Shown: positions 36,897-50,159 of the stretch, in pieces
Numbering within the stretch: position 1 is the first letter of the stretch
How the letters are laid out: each line of letters begins with the position of its first letter
Origin: Aulostomus chinensis
Lineage: Eukaryota; Chordata; Actinopteri; Syngnathiformes; Aulostomidae
Length of the DNA stretch: 64,000 nt
NCBI GenBank assembly: GCA_037954235.1
Contig: JBBMOA010000021.1
Span: 22,920,625 to 22,984,624 of the forward strand
Direction: 5' to 3'
Translations under genes and position numbers: made by a program
The notes under the pieces: model-generated
Told to the model about the DNA's origin: nothing
What the model saw: the letters and a program-made list of their open reading frames with translations, nothing else
Databases searched by the model: none

Positions 36897-38750
36897 AAAG
36901 CTATAACTTTTGTTCAAAGTGATTTTTCAGTCAAGTTTCACCCTGAAAGCATAGAAAGATGCATCAACTCAAAGTTAGAGGTGGATTTCACTGAGTTTTC
37001 CTCAAAATACAGGAGTTCTGCATGAAGTGTTCATTTTGGCCTTCTCTCGCTGAGAAAACGCTATTTGTGACCTGTGATACAAAAAAGCTATAACTTTTGT
37101 TCAAAGTGATTTTTCAGTCAAGTTTCACCCTGAAAGCATAGAAAGATGCATAAACTCAAAGTTAGAGGTGGATTTCATTGAGTTTTCCTCAAAATACAGG
37201 AGTTCTGCATGAAGTGTTCATTTTGCCTTCTCTCGCTGAGAAAACGCTATTTGTGACCTGTGATACAAAAAAACTATAACTTTTGTTCAAAGTGATTTTT
37301 CAGTCAAGTTTCACCCTGAAAGCATACAAAGATGCATCAACTCAAAGTTAGAGGTGGATTTCACTGAGTTTTCCTCAAAATACAGGAGTTCTGCATGAAG
37401 TGTTCATTTTGGCCTTCTCTCGCTGAGAAAACGCTATTTGTGACCTGTGATACAAAAAAGCTATAACTTTTGTTCAAAGTGATTTTTCAGTCAAGTTTCA
37501 CCCTGAAAGCATAGAAAGATGCATGAACTCAAAGTTAGAGGTGGATTTCACTGAGTTTTCCTCAAAATACAGGAGTTCTGCATGAAGTGTTCATTTTGCC
37601 TTCTCTCGCTGAGAAAACGCTATTTGTGACCTGTGATACAAAAAAACTATAACTTTTGTTCAAAGTGATTTTTCAGTCAAGTTTCACCTTGAAAGCATAG
37701 AAAGATGCATAAACTCAAAGTTAGAGGTGGATTTCACTGAGTTTTCCTCAAAATACAGGAGTTCTGCATGAAGTGTTCATTTTGGCCTTCTCTCGCTGAG
37801 AAAACGCTATTTGTGACCTGTGATACAAAAAAGCTATAACTTTTGTTCAAAGTGAGTTTTCAGTCAAGTTTCACCCTGAAAGCATAGAAAGATGCATAAA
37901 CTTGAAGTTAGAGGTGGATTTCACTGAGTTTTCCTCAAAATACAGGAGTTCTGCATGAAGTGTTCATTTTGGCCTTCTCTCGCTGAGAAAACGCTATTTG
38001 TGACCTGTGATACAAAAAAGCTATAACTTTTGTTCAAAGTGATTTTTCAGTCAAGTTTCACCCTGAAAGCATAGAAAGATGCATAAACTCAAAGTTAGAG
38101 GTGGATTTCACTGAGTTTTCCTCAAAATACAGGAGTTCTGCATGAAGTGTTCATTTTGGCCTTCTCTCGCTGAGAAAACGCTATTTGTGACCTGTGATAC
38201 AAAAAAGCTATAACTTTTGTTCAAAGTGAGTTTTCAGTCAAGTTTCAACCTGAAAGCATAGAAAGATGCATAAACTCTAAGTTAGAGGTGGATTTCACTG
38301 AGTTTTCCTCAAAATACAGGAGTTCTGCATGAAGTGTTCATTTTGGCCTTCTCTCGCTGAGAAAACGCTATTTGTGACCTGTGATACAAAAAAGCTATAA
38401 CTTTTGTTCAAAGTGATTTTTCAGTCAAGTTTCACCCTGAAAGCATAGAAAGATGCATAAACTCAAAGTAAGAGGTGGATTTCACTGAGTTTTCCTCAAA
38501 ATACAGGAGTTCTGCATGAAGTGTTCATTTTGGCCTTCTCTCGCTGAGAAAACGCCATTTGTGACCTGTGATACAAAAAAGCTATAACTTTTGTTCAAAG
38601 TGATTTTTCAGTCAAGTTTCACCCTGAAAGCATAGAAAGATGCATAAACTCAAAGTTAGAGGTGGATTTCACTGAGTTTTCCTCAAAATACAGGAGTTCT
38701 GCATGAAGTGTTCATTTTGGCCTTCTCTCGCTGAGAAAACGCTATTTGTG
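36897..38750. repeat. Type A block of about ten units
   Basis: Type A marks return abruptly at aaaaaagctataac after a unit with the rare mark ggccatctc (36851), and last about ten units. Two units have lost one G (cattttgcc near 37223 and 37596). One unit near 38240 is a hybrid with type B caacctg and type A gttagaggtgg. The same entry mark ggccatctc recurs at 40964, 4113 bases (22 units minus one base) later, in front of a shorter A block. Confidence 0.88.
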
Positions 38751-38768
38751 ACCTGCGACACAAAACAG

Positions 38769-41760
38769 CCATGACTTTTGTTCAAAGTGAGTTTTCTGTC
38801 AAGTTTCAACCTGAAAGCATAGAAAGATGCATAAACTTGAAGTTACAGCTTGATTTCAGTGAGTTTTCATCAAAATACAGGAGTTCTGCATGAAGTGTTC
38901 ATTTTGGCCTTCTCTCGCTGAGAAAACGCTATTTGTGACCTGTGATACAAAAATGCCATAACTTTTGTTCAAAGTGAGTTTTCAGTCAAGTTTCAACCTG
39001 AAAGCATAGAAAGATGCATAAACTTGAAGTTACAGCTTGATTTCAGTGAGTTTTCATCAAAATACAGGAGTTCTGCATGTAGTGTTCATTTTGGCCTTCT
39101 CTCGCTGAGAAAACACTATTTGTGACCTGTGATACAAAAATGCCATAACTTTTTTAAAAAGTGAGTTTTCAGTCAAGTTTCAACCTGAAAGCATAGAAAG
39201 ATGCATAAACTTGAAGTTACAGCTTGATTTCAGTGAGTTTTCATCAAAATACAGGAGTTCTGCATGAAGTGTTCATTTTGGCCCGTCTCTCGCTGAGAAA
39301 ACAGTATTTGTGACCTGTGATACAAAAATGCCATAACTTTTGTTCAAAGTGAGTTTTCAGTCAAGTTTCAACCTGAAAGCATAGAAAGATGCATAAACTT
39401 GAAGTTACAGCTTGATTTCAGTGAGTTTTCATCAAAATACAGGAGTTCTGCATGAAGTGTTCATTTTGGCCTTCTCTCGCTGAGAAAACACTATTTGTGA
39501 CCTGTGATACAAAAATGCCATAACTTTTGTTCAAAGTGAGTTTTCAGTCAAGTTTCAACCTGAAAGCATAGAAAGATGCATAACCTTGAAGTTACAGCTT
39601 GATTTCAGTGAGTTTTCATCAAAATACAGGAGTTCTGCATGAAGTGTTCATTTTGGCCTTCTCTCGCTGAGAAAACGCTATTTGTGACCTGTGATACAAA
39701 AATGCCATAACTTTTGTTCAAAGTGAGTTTTCAGTAAAGTTTCAACCTGAAAGCATAGAAAGATGCATAAACTTGAAGTTACAGCTTGATTTCAGTGAGT
39801 TTTCATCAAAATACAGGAGTTCTGCATGAAGTGTTCATTTTGGCCTTCTCTCGCTGAGAAAACACTATTTGTGACCTGTGATACAAAAATGCCATAACTT
39901 TTGTTCAAAGTGAGTTTTCAGTCAAGTTTCAACCTGAAAGCATAGAAAGATGCATAAACTTGAAGTTACAGCTTGATTTCAGTGAGTTTTCATCAAAATA
40001 CAGGAGTTCTGCATGAAGTGTTCATTTTGGCCTTCTCTCGCTGAGAAAACACTATTTGTGACCTGTGATACAAAAATGCCATAACTTTTGTTCAAAGTGA
40101 GTTTTCAGTCAAGTTTCAACCTGAAAGCATAGAAAGATGCATAAACTTGAAGTTACAGCTTGATTTCAGTGAGTTTTCATCAAAATACAGGAGTTCTGCA
40201 TGAAGTGTTCATTTTGGCCTTCTCTCGCTGAGAAAACACTATTTGTGACCTGTGATACAAAAATGCCATAACTTTTGTTCAAAGTGAGTTTTCAGTCAAG
40301 TTTCAACCTGAAAGCATAGAAAGATGCATAAACTTGAAGTTACAGCTTGATTTCAGTGAGTTTTCATCAAAATACAGGAGTTCTGCATGAAGTGTTCATT
40401 TTGGCCTTCTCTCGCTGAGAAAACGCTATTTGTGACCTGTGATACAAAAATGCCATAACTTTTGTTCAAAGTGAGTTTTCAGTCAAGTTTCAACCTGAAA
40501 GCATAGAAAGATGCATAAACTTGAAGTTACAGCTTGATTTCAGTGAGTTTTCATCAAAATACAGGAGTTCTGCATGAAGTGTTCATTTTGGCCTTCTCTC
40601 GCTGAGAAAACACTATTTGTGACCTGTGATACAAAAATGCCATAACTTTTGTTCAAAGTGAGTTTTCAGTCAAGTTTCAACCTGAAAGCATAGATAGATG
40701 CATAAACTTGAAGTTACAGCTTGATTTCAGTGAGTTTTCATCAAAATACAGGAGTTCTGCATGAAGTGTTCATTTTGGCCTTCTCTCGCTGAGAAAACGC
40801 TATTTGTGACCTGCGACACAAAACAGCCATAACTTTTGTTCAAAGTGAGTTTTCAGTCAAGTTTCAACCTGAAAGCATAGAAAGATGCATAAACTTGAAG
40901 TTACAGCTTGATTTCAGTGAGTTTTCATCAAAATACAGGAGTTCTGCATGAAGTGTTCATTTTGGCCATCTCTCGCTGAGAAAACACTATTTGTGACCTG
41001 TGATACAAAAAAGCTATAACTTTTGTTCAAAGTGATTTTTCAATCAAGTTTCACCCTGAAAGTATACAAAGATGCATAAACTCAAAGTTAGAGGTGGATT
41101 TCACTGAGTTTTCCTCAAAATACAGGAGTTCTGCATGAAGTGTTCATTTTGGCCTTCTCTCGCTGAGAAAACGCTATTTGTGACCTGTGATACAAAAAAG
41201 CTATAACTTTTGTTCAAAGTGAGTTTTCAGTCAAGTTTCACCCTGAAAGCATAGAAAGATGCATAAACTCAAAGTTAGAGGTGGATTTCACTGAGTTTTC
41301 CTCAAAATACAGGAGTTCTGCATGAAGTGTTCATTTTGCCTTCTCTCGCTGAGAAAACGCTATTTGTGACCTGTGATACAAAAAAGCTATAACTTTTGTT
41401 CAAAGTGAGTTTTCAGTCAAGTTTCAACCTGAAAGCATAGAAAGATGCATAAACTCAAAGTTAGAGGTGGATTTCACTGAGTTTTCCTCAAAATACAGGA
41501 GTTCTGCATGAAGTGTTCATTTTGGCCTTCTCTCGCTGAGAAAACGCCATTTGTGACCTGTGATACAAAAAAGCTATAACTTTTGTTCAAAGTGATTTTT
41601 CAGTCAAGTTTCACCCTGAAAGCATAGAAAGATGCATAAACTCAAAGTTAGAGGTGGATTTCACTGAGTTTTCATCAAAATACAGGAGTTCTGCATGAAG
41701 TGTTCATTTTGGCCTTCTCTCGCTGAGAAAACGCTATTTGTGACCTGCGACACAAAACAG
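38769..41760. repeat. Higher-order repeat copy C1 (16 units)
   Basis: The anchor is ccatgac in a B unit with tttctgtcaag. In order there follow a plain B2 unit, a gcatgtagtg unit with the strengthened dyad (about 39148), and a unit with gcccgtctctcg (39281, one extra base) and aacagtatttg. The match to C2 (shift 2992) holds for about 880 bases and then breaks, because C2 continues with a ctcttgctg unit. This is the shortest copy. Confidence 0.82.
41008..41745. repeat. Type A block of about four units
   Basis: This is the shortened counterpart of 36897-38750, again entered through ggccatctc and left through a ccatgac unit. Its third unit has caacctg with gttagaggtgg (hybrid), and its last combines gttagaggtgg with ttttcatc (hybrid). 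The mark aacgccatttg links 38552, 41544 and 46593. Confidence 0.85.
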
Positions 41761-44749
41761 CCATGACTTTTGTTCAAAGTGAGTTTTCTGTCAAGTTTCA
41801 ACCTGAAAGCATAGAAAGATGCATAAACTTGAAGTTACAGCTTGATTTCAGTGAGTTTTCATCAAAATACAGGAGTTCTGCATGAAGTGTTCATTTTGGC
41901 CTTCTCTCGCTGAGAAAACGCTATTTGTGACCTGTGATACAAAAATGCCATAACTTTTGTTCAAAGTGAGTTTTCAGTCAAGTTTCAACCTGAAAGCATA
42001 GAAAGATGCATAAACTTGAAGTTACAGCTTGATTTCAGTGAGTTTTCATCAAAATACAGGAGTTCTGCATGTAGTGTTCATTTTGGCCTTCTCTCGCTGA
42101 GAAAACACTATTTGTGACCTGTGATACAAAAATGCCATAACTTTTTTAAAAAGTGAGTTTTCAGTCAAGTTTCAACCTGAAAGCATAGAAAGATGCATAA
42201 ACTTGAAGTTACAGCTTGATTTCAGTGAGTTTTCATCAAAATACAGGAGTTCTGCATGAAGTGTTCATTTTGGCCCGTCTCTCGCTGAGAAAACAGTATT
42301 TGTGACCTGTGATACAAAAATGCCATAACTTTTGTTCAAAGTGAGTTTTCAGTGAAGTTTCAACCTGAAAGCATAGAAAGATGCATAAACTTGAAGTTAC
42401 AGCTTGATTTCAGTGAGTTTTCATTAAAATACAGGAGTTCTGCATGAAGTGTTCATTTTGGCCTTCTCTCGCTGAGAAAACACTATTTGTGACCTGTGAT
42501 ACAAAAATGCCATAACTTTTGTTCAAAGTGAGTTTTCAGTCAAGTTTCAACCTGAAAGCATAGAAAGATGCATAAACTTGAAGTTACAGCTTGATTTCAG
42601 TGAGTTTTCATCAAAATACAGGAGTTCTGCATGAAGTGTTCATTTTGGCCTTCTCTTGCTGAGAAAACGCTATTTGTGATCTGTCACACAAAACAGCCAT
42701 AACTTTTGTTCAAAGTGAGTTTTCAGTCAAGTTTCAACCTGAAAGCATAGAAAGATGATTAAACTTGAAGTTACAGCTTGATTTCAGTGAGTTTTCATCA
42801 AAATACAGGAGTTCTGCATGAAGTGTTCATTTTGGCCTTCTCTCGCTGAGAAAACACTATTTGTGACCTGTGATACAAAAATGCCATAACTTTTGTTCAA
42901 AGTGAGTTTTCAGTCAAGTTTCAACCTGAAAGCATAGAAAGATGCATAAACTTGAAGTTACAGCTTGATTTCAGTGAGTTTTCATCAAAATACAGGAGTT
43001 CTGCATGTAGTGTTCATTTTGGCCTTCTCTCGCTGAGAAAACACTATTTGTGACCTGTGATACAAAAATGCCATAACTTTTGTTCAAAGTGAGTTTTCAG
43101 TCAAGTTTCAACCTGAAAGCATAGAAAGATGCAAAAACTTGAAGTTACAGCTTGATTTCAGTGAGTTTTCATCAAAATACAGGAGTTCTGCATGAAGTGT
43201 TCATTTTGGCCTTCTCTCGCTGAGAAAACACTATTTGTGACCTGTGATACAAAAATGCCATAACTTTTGTTCAAAGTGAGTTTTCAGTAAAGTTTCAACC
43301 TGAAAGCATAGAAAGATGCATAAACTTGAAGTTACAGCTTGATTTCAGTGAGTTTTCATCAAAATACAGGAGTTCTGCATGAAGTGTTCATTTTGGCCTT
43401 CTCTCGCTGAGAAAACACTATTTGTGACCTGTGATACAAAAATGCCATAACTTTTTTAAAAAGTGAGTTTTCAGTCAAGTTTCAACCTGAAAGCATAGAA
43501 AGATGCATAAACTTGAAGTTACAGCTTGATTTCAGTGAGTTTTCATCAAAATACAGGAGTTCTGCATGAAGTGTTCATTTTGGCCTTCTCTCGCTGAGAA
43601 AACAATATTTGTGACCTGTGATACAAAAATGCCATAACTTTTGTTCAAAGTGAGTTTTCAGTCAAGTTTCAACCTGAAAGCATAGAAAGATGCATAAACT
43701 TGAAGTTACAGCTTGATTTCAGTGAGTTTTCATCAAAATACAGGAGTTCTGCATGAAGTGTTCATTTTGGCCTTCTCTCGCTGAGAAAACGCTATTTGTG
43801 ACCTGTGATACAAAAATGCCATAACTTTTGTTCAAAGTGAGTTTTCAGTCAAGTTTCAACCTGAAAGCATAGAAAGATGCATAAACTTGAAGTTACGGCT
43901 TGATTTCAGTGAGTTTTCATTAAAATACAGCAGTTCTGCATGAAGTGTTCATTTTGGCCTTCTCTCGCTGAGAAAACACTATTTGTGACCTGTGATACAA
44001 AAATGCCATAACTTTTGTTCAAAGTGAGTTTTCAGTCAAGTTTCAACCTGAAAGCATAGAAAGATGCATAAACTTGAAGTTACAGCTTGATTTCAGTGAG
44101 TTTTCATCAAAATACAGGAGTTCTGCATGAAGTGTTCATTTTGGCCTTCTCTCGCTGAGAAAACACTATTTGTGACCTGTGATACAAAAATGCCATAACT
44201 TTTGTTCAAAGTGAGTTTTCAGTCAAGTTTCAACCTGAAAGCATAGAAAGATGCATAAACTTGAAGTTACAGCTTGATTTCAGTGAGTTTTCATCAAAAT
44301 ACAGGAGTTCTGCATGAAGTGTTCATTTTGGCCTTTTCTCGCTGAGAAAACACTATTTGTGACCTGTGATACAAAAATGCCATAACTTTTTTAAAAAGTG
44401 AGTTTTCAGTCAAGTTTCAACCTGAAAGCATAGAAAGATGCATAAACTTGAAGTTACAGCTTGATTTCAGTGAGTTTTCATCAAAATACAGGAGTTCTGC
44501 ATGAAGTGTTCATTTTGGCCTTCTCTCGCTGAGAAAACACTATTTGTGACCTGTGATACAAAAATGCCATAACTTTTGTTCAAAGTGAGTTTTCAGTCAA
44601 GTTTCAACCTGAAAGCATAGAAAGATGCATAAACTTGAAGTTACAGCTTGATTTCAGTGAGTTTTCATCAAAATACAGGAGTTCTGCATGAAGTGTTCAT
44701 TTTGGCCTTCTCTCGCTGAGAAAACGCTATTTGTGACCTGTGATACAAA

Positions 44750-45110
44750 AAAGCTATAACTTTTGTTCAAAGTGATTTTTCAGTCAAGTTTCACCCTGAA
44801 AGCATAGAAAGATGCATAAACTAAAAGTTAGAGGTGGATTTCACTGAGTTTTCATCAAAATACAGGAGTTCTGCATGAAGTGTTCATTTTGGCCTTCTCT
44901 CGCTGAGAAAACGCTATTTGTGACCTGTGATACAAAAAAGCTATAACTTTTGTTCAAAGTGATTTTTCAGTCAAGTTTCACCCTGAAAGCATAGAAAGAT
45001 GCATAAACTCAAAGTTAGAGGTGGATTTCACTGAGTTTTCCTCAAAATACAGGAGTTCTGCATGAAGTGTTCATTTTGGCCTTCTCTCGCTAAGAAAACG
45101 CTATTTGTGA
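44750..45110. repeat. Two-unit type A block in C2
   Basis: Two type A units, the first with aactaaaagttag and ttttcatc (partly B-like), are followed by a unit with gctaagaaaac and actttcgttc. The same pair recurs at 49799, 55970 and 61580 and is a stable part of the higher-order repeat. Confidence 0.85.
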
Positions 45111-46084
45111 CCTGTGATACAAAAATGCCATAACTTTCGTTCAAAGTGAGTTTTCAGTCAAGTTTCAACCTGAAAGCATAGAAAGATGCATAAACTTGAA
45201 GTTACAGCTTGATTTCAGTGAGTTTTCATCAAAATACAGGAGTTCTGCATGAAGTGTTCATTTTGGCCTTCTCTCGCTGAGAAAACGCTATTTGTGACCT
45301 GTGATACAAAAATGCCATAACTTTTGTTCAAAGTGAGTTTTCAGTCAAGTTTCAACCTGAAAGCATAGAAAGATGCATAAACTTGAAGTTACAGCTTGAT
45401 TTCAGTGAGTTTTCATCAAAATACAGGAGTTCTGCATGAAGTGTTCATTTTGGCCTTCTCTCGCTGAGAAAACACTATTTGTGACCTGTGATACAAAAAT
45501 GCCATAACTTTTTTAAAAAGTGAGTTTTCAGTCAAGTTTCAACCTGAAAGCATAGAAAGATGCATAAACTTGAAGTTACAGCTTGATTTCAGTGAGTTTT
45601 CCTCAAAATACAGGAGTTCTGCATGAAGTGTTCATTTTGGCCTTCTCTCGCTGAGAAAACGCTATTTGTGACCTGTGATACAAAAATGCCATAACTTTCG
45701 TTCAAAGTGAGTTTTCAGTCAAGTTTCAACCTGAAAGCATAGAAAGATGCATAAACTTGAAGTTACAGCTTGATTTCAGTGAGTTTTCATCAAAATACAG
45801 GAGTTCTGCATGAAGTGTTCATTTTGGCCTTCTCTCGCTGAGAAAACGCTATTTGTGACCTGTGATACAAAAATGCCATAACTTTTGTTCAAAGTGAGTT
45901 TTCAGTCAAGTTTTAACCTGAAAGCATAGAAAGATGCATAAACTTGAAGTTACAGCTTGATTTCAGTGAGTTTTCATCAAAATACAGGAGTTCTGCATGA
46001 AGTGTTCATTTTGGCCTTCTCTCGCTGAGAAAACACTATTTGTGACCTGTGAAACAAAAATGCCATAACTTTTGTTCAAAGTGA

Positions 46085-46800
46085 TTTTTCAGTCAAGTTT
46101 CACCCTGAAAGCATAGAAAGATGCATAAACTCAAAGTTAGAGGTGGATTTCACTGAGTTTTCCTCAAAATACAGGAGTTCTGCATGAAGTGTTCATTTTG
46201 CCTTCTCTCGCTGAGAAAACGCTATTTGTGACCTGTGATACAAAAAAGCTATAACTTTTGTTCAAAGTGAGTTTTCAGTCAAGTTTCAACCTGAAAGCAT
46301 AGAAAGATGCATAAACTCTAAGTTAGAGGTGGATTTCACTGAGTTTTCCTCAAAATACAGGAGTTCTGCATGAAGTGTTCATTTTGGCCTTCTCTCGCTG
46401 AGAAAACGCTATTTGTGACCTGTGATACAAAAAAGCTACAACTTTTGTTCAAAGTGATTTTTCAGTCAAGTTTCACCCTGAAAGCATAGAAAGATGCATA
46501 AACTCAAAGTTAGAGGTGGATTTCACTGAGTTTTCCTCAAAATACAGGAGTTCTGCATGAAGTGTTCATTTTGGCCTTCTCTCGCTGAGAAAACGCCATT
46601 TGTGACCTGTGATACAAAAAAGCTATAACTTTTGTTCAAAGTGATTTTTCAGTCAAGTTTCACCCTGAAAGCATAGAAAGATGCATAAACTCAAAGTTAG
46701 AGGTGGATTTCACTGAGTTTTCCTCAAAATACAGGAGTTCTGCATGAAGTGTTCATTTTGGCCTTCTCTCGCTGAGAAAACACTATTTGTGACCTGCGAC
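46085..46800. repeat. Four-unit type A block ending C2
   Basis: The block begins inside a unit whose front is type B (gtgaaacaaaaatgcc) and whose back is type A (gtgatttttc, caccctg), so the entry is a hybrid unit. It contains cattttgcc (46196, one base lost), the caacctg hybrid near 46290 and aacgccatttg (46593), and leads into the next ccatgac anchor. Confidence 0.83.
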
Positions 46801-49798
46801 ACAAAACAGCCATGACTTTTGTTCAAAGTGAGTTTTCTGTCAAGTTTCAACCTGAAAGCATAGAAAGATGCATAAACTTGAAGTTACAGCTTGATTTCAG
46901 TGAGTTTTCATCAAAATACAGGAGTTCTGCATGAAGTGTTCATTTTGGCCTTCTCTCGCTGAGAAAACGCTATTTGTGACCTGTGATACAAAAATGCCAT
47001 AACTTTTGTTCAAAGTGAGTTTTCAGTCAAGTTTCAACCTGAAAGCATAGAAAGATGCATAAACTTGAAGTTACAGCTTGATTTCAGTGAGTTTTCATCA
47101 AAATACAGGAGTTCTGCATGTAGTGTTCATTTTGGCCTTCTCTCGCTTAGAAAACACTATTTGTGACCTGTGATACAAAAATGCCATAACTTTTTTAAAA
47201 AGTGAGTTTTCAGTCAAGTTTCAACCTGAAAGCATAGAAAGATGCATAAACTTGAAGTTACAGCTTGATTTCAGTGAGTTTTCATCAAAATACAGGAGTT
47301 CTGCATGAAGTGTTCATTTTGGCCCGTCTCTCGCTGAGAAAACAGTATTTGTGACCTGTGATACAAAAATGCTATAACTTTTGTTCAAAGTGAGTTTTCA
47401 GTCAAGTTTCAACCTGAAAGCATAGAAAGATGCATAAACTTGAAGTTACAGCTTGATTTCAGTGAGTTTTCATTAAAATACAGGAGTTCTGCATGAAGTG
47501 TTCATTTTGGCCTTCTCTCGCTGAGAAAACACTATTTGTGACCTGTGATACAAAAATGCCATAACTTTTGTTCAAAGTGAGTTTTCAGTCAAGTTTCAAC
47601 CTGAAAGCATAGAAAGATGCATAAACTTGAAGTTACAGCTTGATTTCAGTGAGTTTTCATCAAAATACAGGAGTTCTGCATGAAGTGTTCATTTTGGCCT
47701 TCTCTTGCTGAGAAAACGCTATTTGTGATCTGTGACACAAAACAGCCATAACTTTTGTTCAAAGTGAGTTTTCAGTCAAGTTTCAACCTGAAAGCATAGA
47801 AAGATGCATAAACTTGAAGTTACAGCTTGATTTCAGTGAGTTTTCATCAAAATACAGGAGTTCTGCATGAAGTGTTCATTTTGGCCTTCTCTCGCTGAGA
47901 AAACACTATTTGTGACCTGTGATACAAAAATGCCATAACTTTTGTTCAAAGTGAGTTTTCAGTCAAGTTTCAACCTGAAAGCATAGAAAGATGCATAAAC
48001 TTGAAGTTACAGCTTGATTTCAGTGAGTTTTCATCAAAATACAGGAGTTCTGCATGTAGTGTTCATTTTGGCCTTCTCTCGCTGAGAAAACACTATTTGT
48101 GACCTGTGATACAAAAATGCCATAACTTTTGTTCAAAGTGAGTTTTCAGTCAAGTTTCAACCTGAAAGCATAGAAAGATGCAAAAACTTGAAGTTACAGC
48201 TTGATTTCAGTGAGTTTTCATCAAAATACAGGAGTTCTGCATGAAGTGTTCATTTTGGCCTTCTCTCGCTGAGAAAACACTATTTGTGACCTGTGATACA
48301 AAAATGCCATAACTTTTGTTCAAAGTGAGTTTTCAGTAAAGTTTCAACCTGAAAGCATAGAAAGATGCATAAACTTGAAGTTACAGCTTGATTTCAGTGA
48401 GTTTTCATCAAAATACAGGAGTTCTGCATGAAGTGTTCATTTTGGCCTTCTCTCGCTGAGAAAACACTATTTGTGACCTGTGATACAAAAATGCCATAAC
48501 TTTTTTAAAAAGTGAGTTTTCAGTCAAGTTTCAACCTGAAAGCATAGAAAGATGCATAAACTTGAAGTTACAGCTTGATTTCAGTGAGTTTTCATCAAAA
48601 TACAGGAGTTCTGCATGAAGTGTTCATTTTGGCCTTCTCTCGCTGAGAAAACAATATTTGTGACCTGTGATACAAAAATGCCATAACTTTTGTTCAAAGT
48701 GAGTTTTCAGTCAAGTTTCAACCTGAAAGCATAGAAAGATGCATAAACTTGAAGTTACAGCTTGATTTCAGTGAGTTTTCATCAAAATACAGGAGTTCTG
48801 CATGAAGTGTTCATTTTGGCCTTCTCTCGCTGAGAAAACGCTATTTGTGACCTGTGATACAAAAATGCCATAACTTTTGTTCAAAGTGAGTTTTCAGTCA
48901 AGTTTCAACCTGAAAGCATAGAAAGATGCATAAACTTGAAGTTACGGCTTGATTTCAGTGAGTTTTCATTAAAATACAGCAGTTCTGCATGAAGTGTTCA
49001 TTTTGGCCTTCTCTCGCTGAGAAAACACTATTTGTGACCTGTGATACAAAAATGCCATAACTTTTGTTCAAAGTGAGTTTTCAGTCAAGTTTCAACCTGA
49101 AAGCATAGAAAGATGCATAAACTTGAAGTTACAGCTTGATTTCAGTGAGTTTTCATCAAAATACAGGAGTTCTGCATGAAGTGTTCATTTTGGCCTTCTC
49201 TCGCTGAGAAAACACTATTTGTGACCTGTGATACAAAAATGCCATAACTTTTGTTCAAAGTGAGTTTTCAGTCAAGTTTCAACCTGAAAGCATAGAAAGA
49301 TGCATAAACTTGAAGTTACAGCTTGATTTCAGTGAGTTTTCATCAAAATACAGGAGTTCTGCATGAAGTGTTCATTTTGGCCTTTTCTCGCTGAGAAAAC
49401 ACTATTTGTGACCTGTGATACAAAAATGCCATAACTTTTTTAAAAAGTGAGTTTTCAGTCAAGTTTCAACCTGAAAGCATAGAAAGATGCATAAACTTGA
49501 AGTTACAGCTTGATTTCAGTGAGTTTTCATCAAAATACAGGAGTTCTGCATGAAGTGTTCATTTTGGCCTTCTCTCGCTGAGAAAACACTATTTGTGACC
49601 TGTGATACAAAAATGCCATAACTTTTGTTCAAAGTGAGTTTTCAGTCAAGTTTCAACCTGAAAGCATAGAAAGATGCATAAACTTGAAGTTACAGCTTGA
49701 TTTCAGTGAGTTTTCATCAAAATACAGGAGTTCTGCATGAAGTGTTCATTTTGGCCTTCTCTCGCTGAGAAAACGCTATTTGTGACCTGTGATACAAA

Positions 49799-50159
49799 AA
49801 AGCTATAACTTTTGTTCAAAGTGATTTTTCAGTCAAGTTTCACCCTGAAAGCATAGAAAGATGCATAAACTAAAAGTTAGAGGTGGATTTCACTGAGTTT
49901 TCATCAAAATACAGGAGTTCTGCATGAAGTGTTCATTTTGGCCTTCTCTCGCTGAGAAAACGCTATTTGTGACCTGTGATACAAAAAAGCTATAACTTTT
50001 GTTCAAAGTGATTTTTCAGTCAAGTTTCACCCTGAAAGCATAGAAAGATGCATAAACTCAAAGTTAGAGGTGGATTTCACTGAGTTTTCCTCAAAATACA
50101 GGAGTTCTGCATGAAGTGTTCATTTTGGCCTTCTCTCGCTAAGAAAACGCTATTTGTGA
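49799..50159. repeat. Two-unit type A block in C3
   Basis: This block copies 44750-45110 at a shift of 5049, including aactaaaagttag and gctaagaaaac. The next unit reads gataaaaaaatgcc where the other copies read gatacaaaaatgcc, a private substitution. Confidence 0.83.

Larger units (their letters stand above)
41761..46809. repeat. Higher-order repeat copy C2 (27 units)
   Basis: The anchor ccatgac is at 41761. Marks shared with C3 at a shift of exactly 5049 are gcccgtctc (42273), cattaaaatac (42423), ctcttgctg with gatctgt (42654), gcatgtagtg, gcaaaaacttg, cagtaaag, aacaatatttg (43602), acggcttg with acagcag (43896), ggccttttctcg (44333), a two-unit A block (44750-45110), gctaagaaaac and actttcgttc. 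Agreement lasts about 4320 bases, to about 46080, where C2 enters a type A block and C3 stays type B. Confidence 0.88.
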
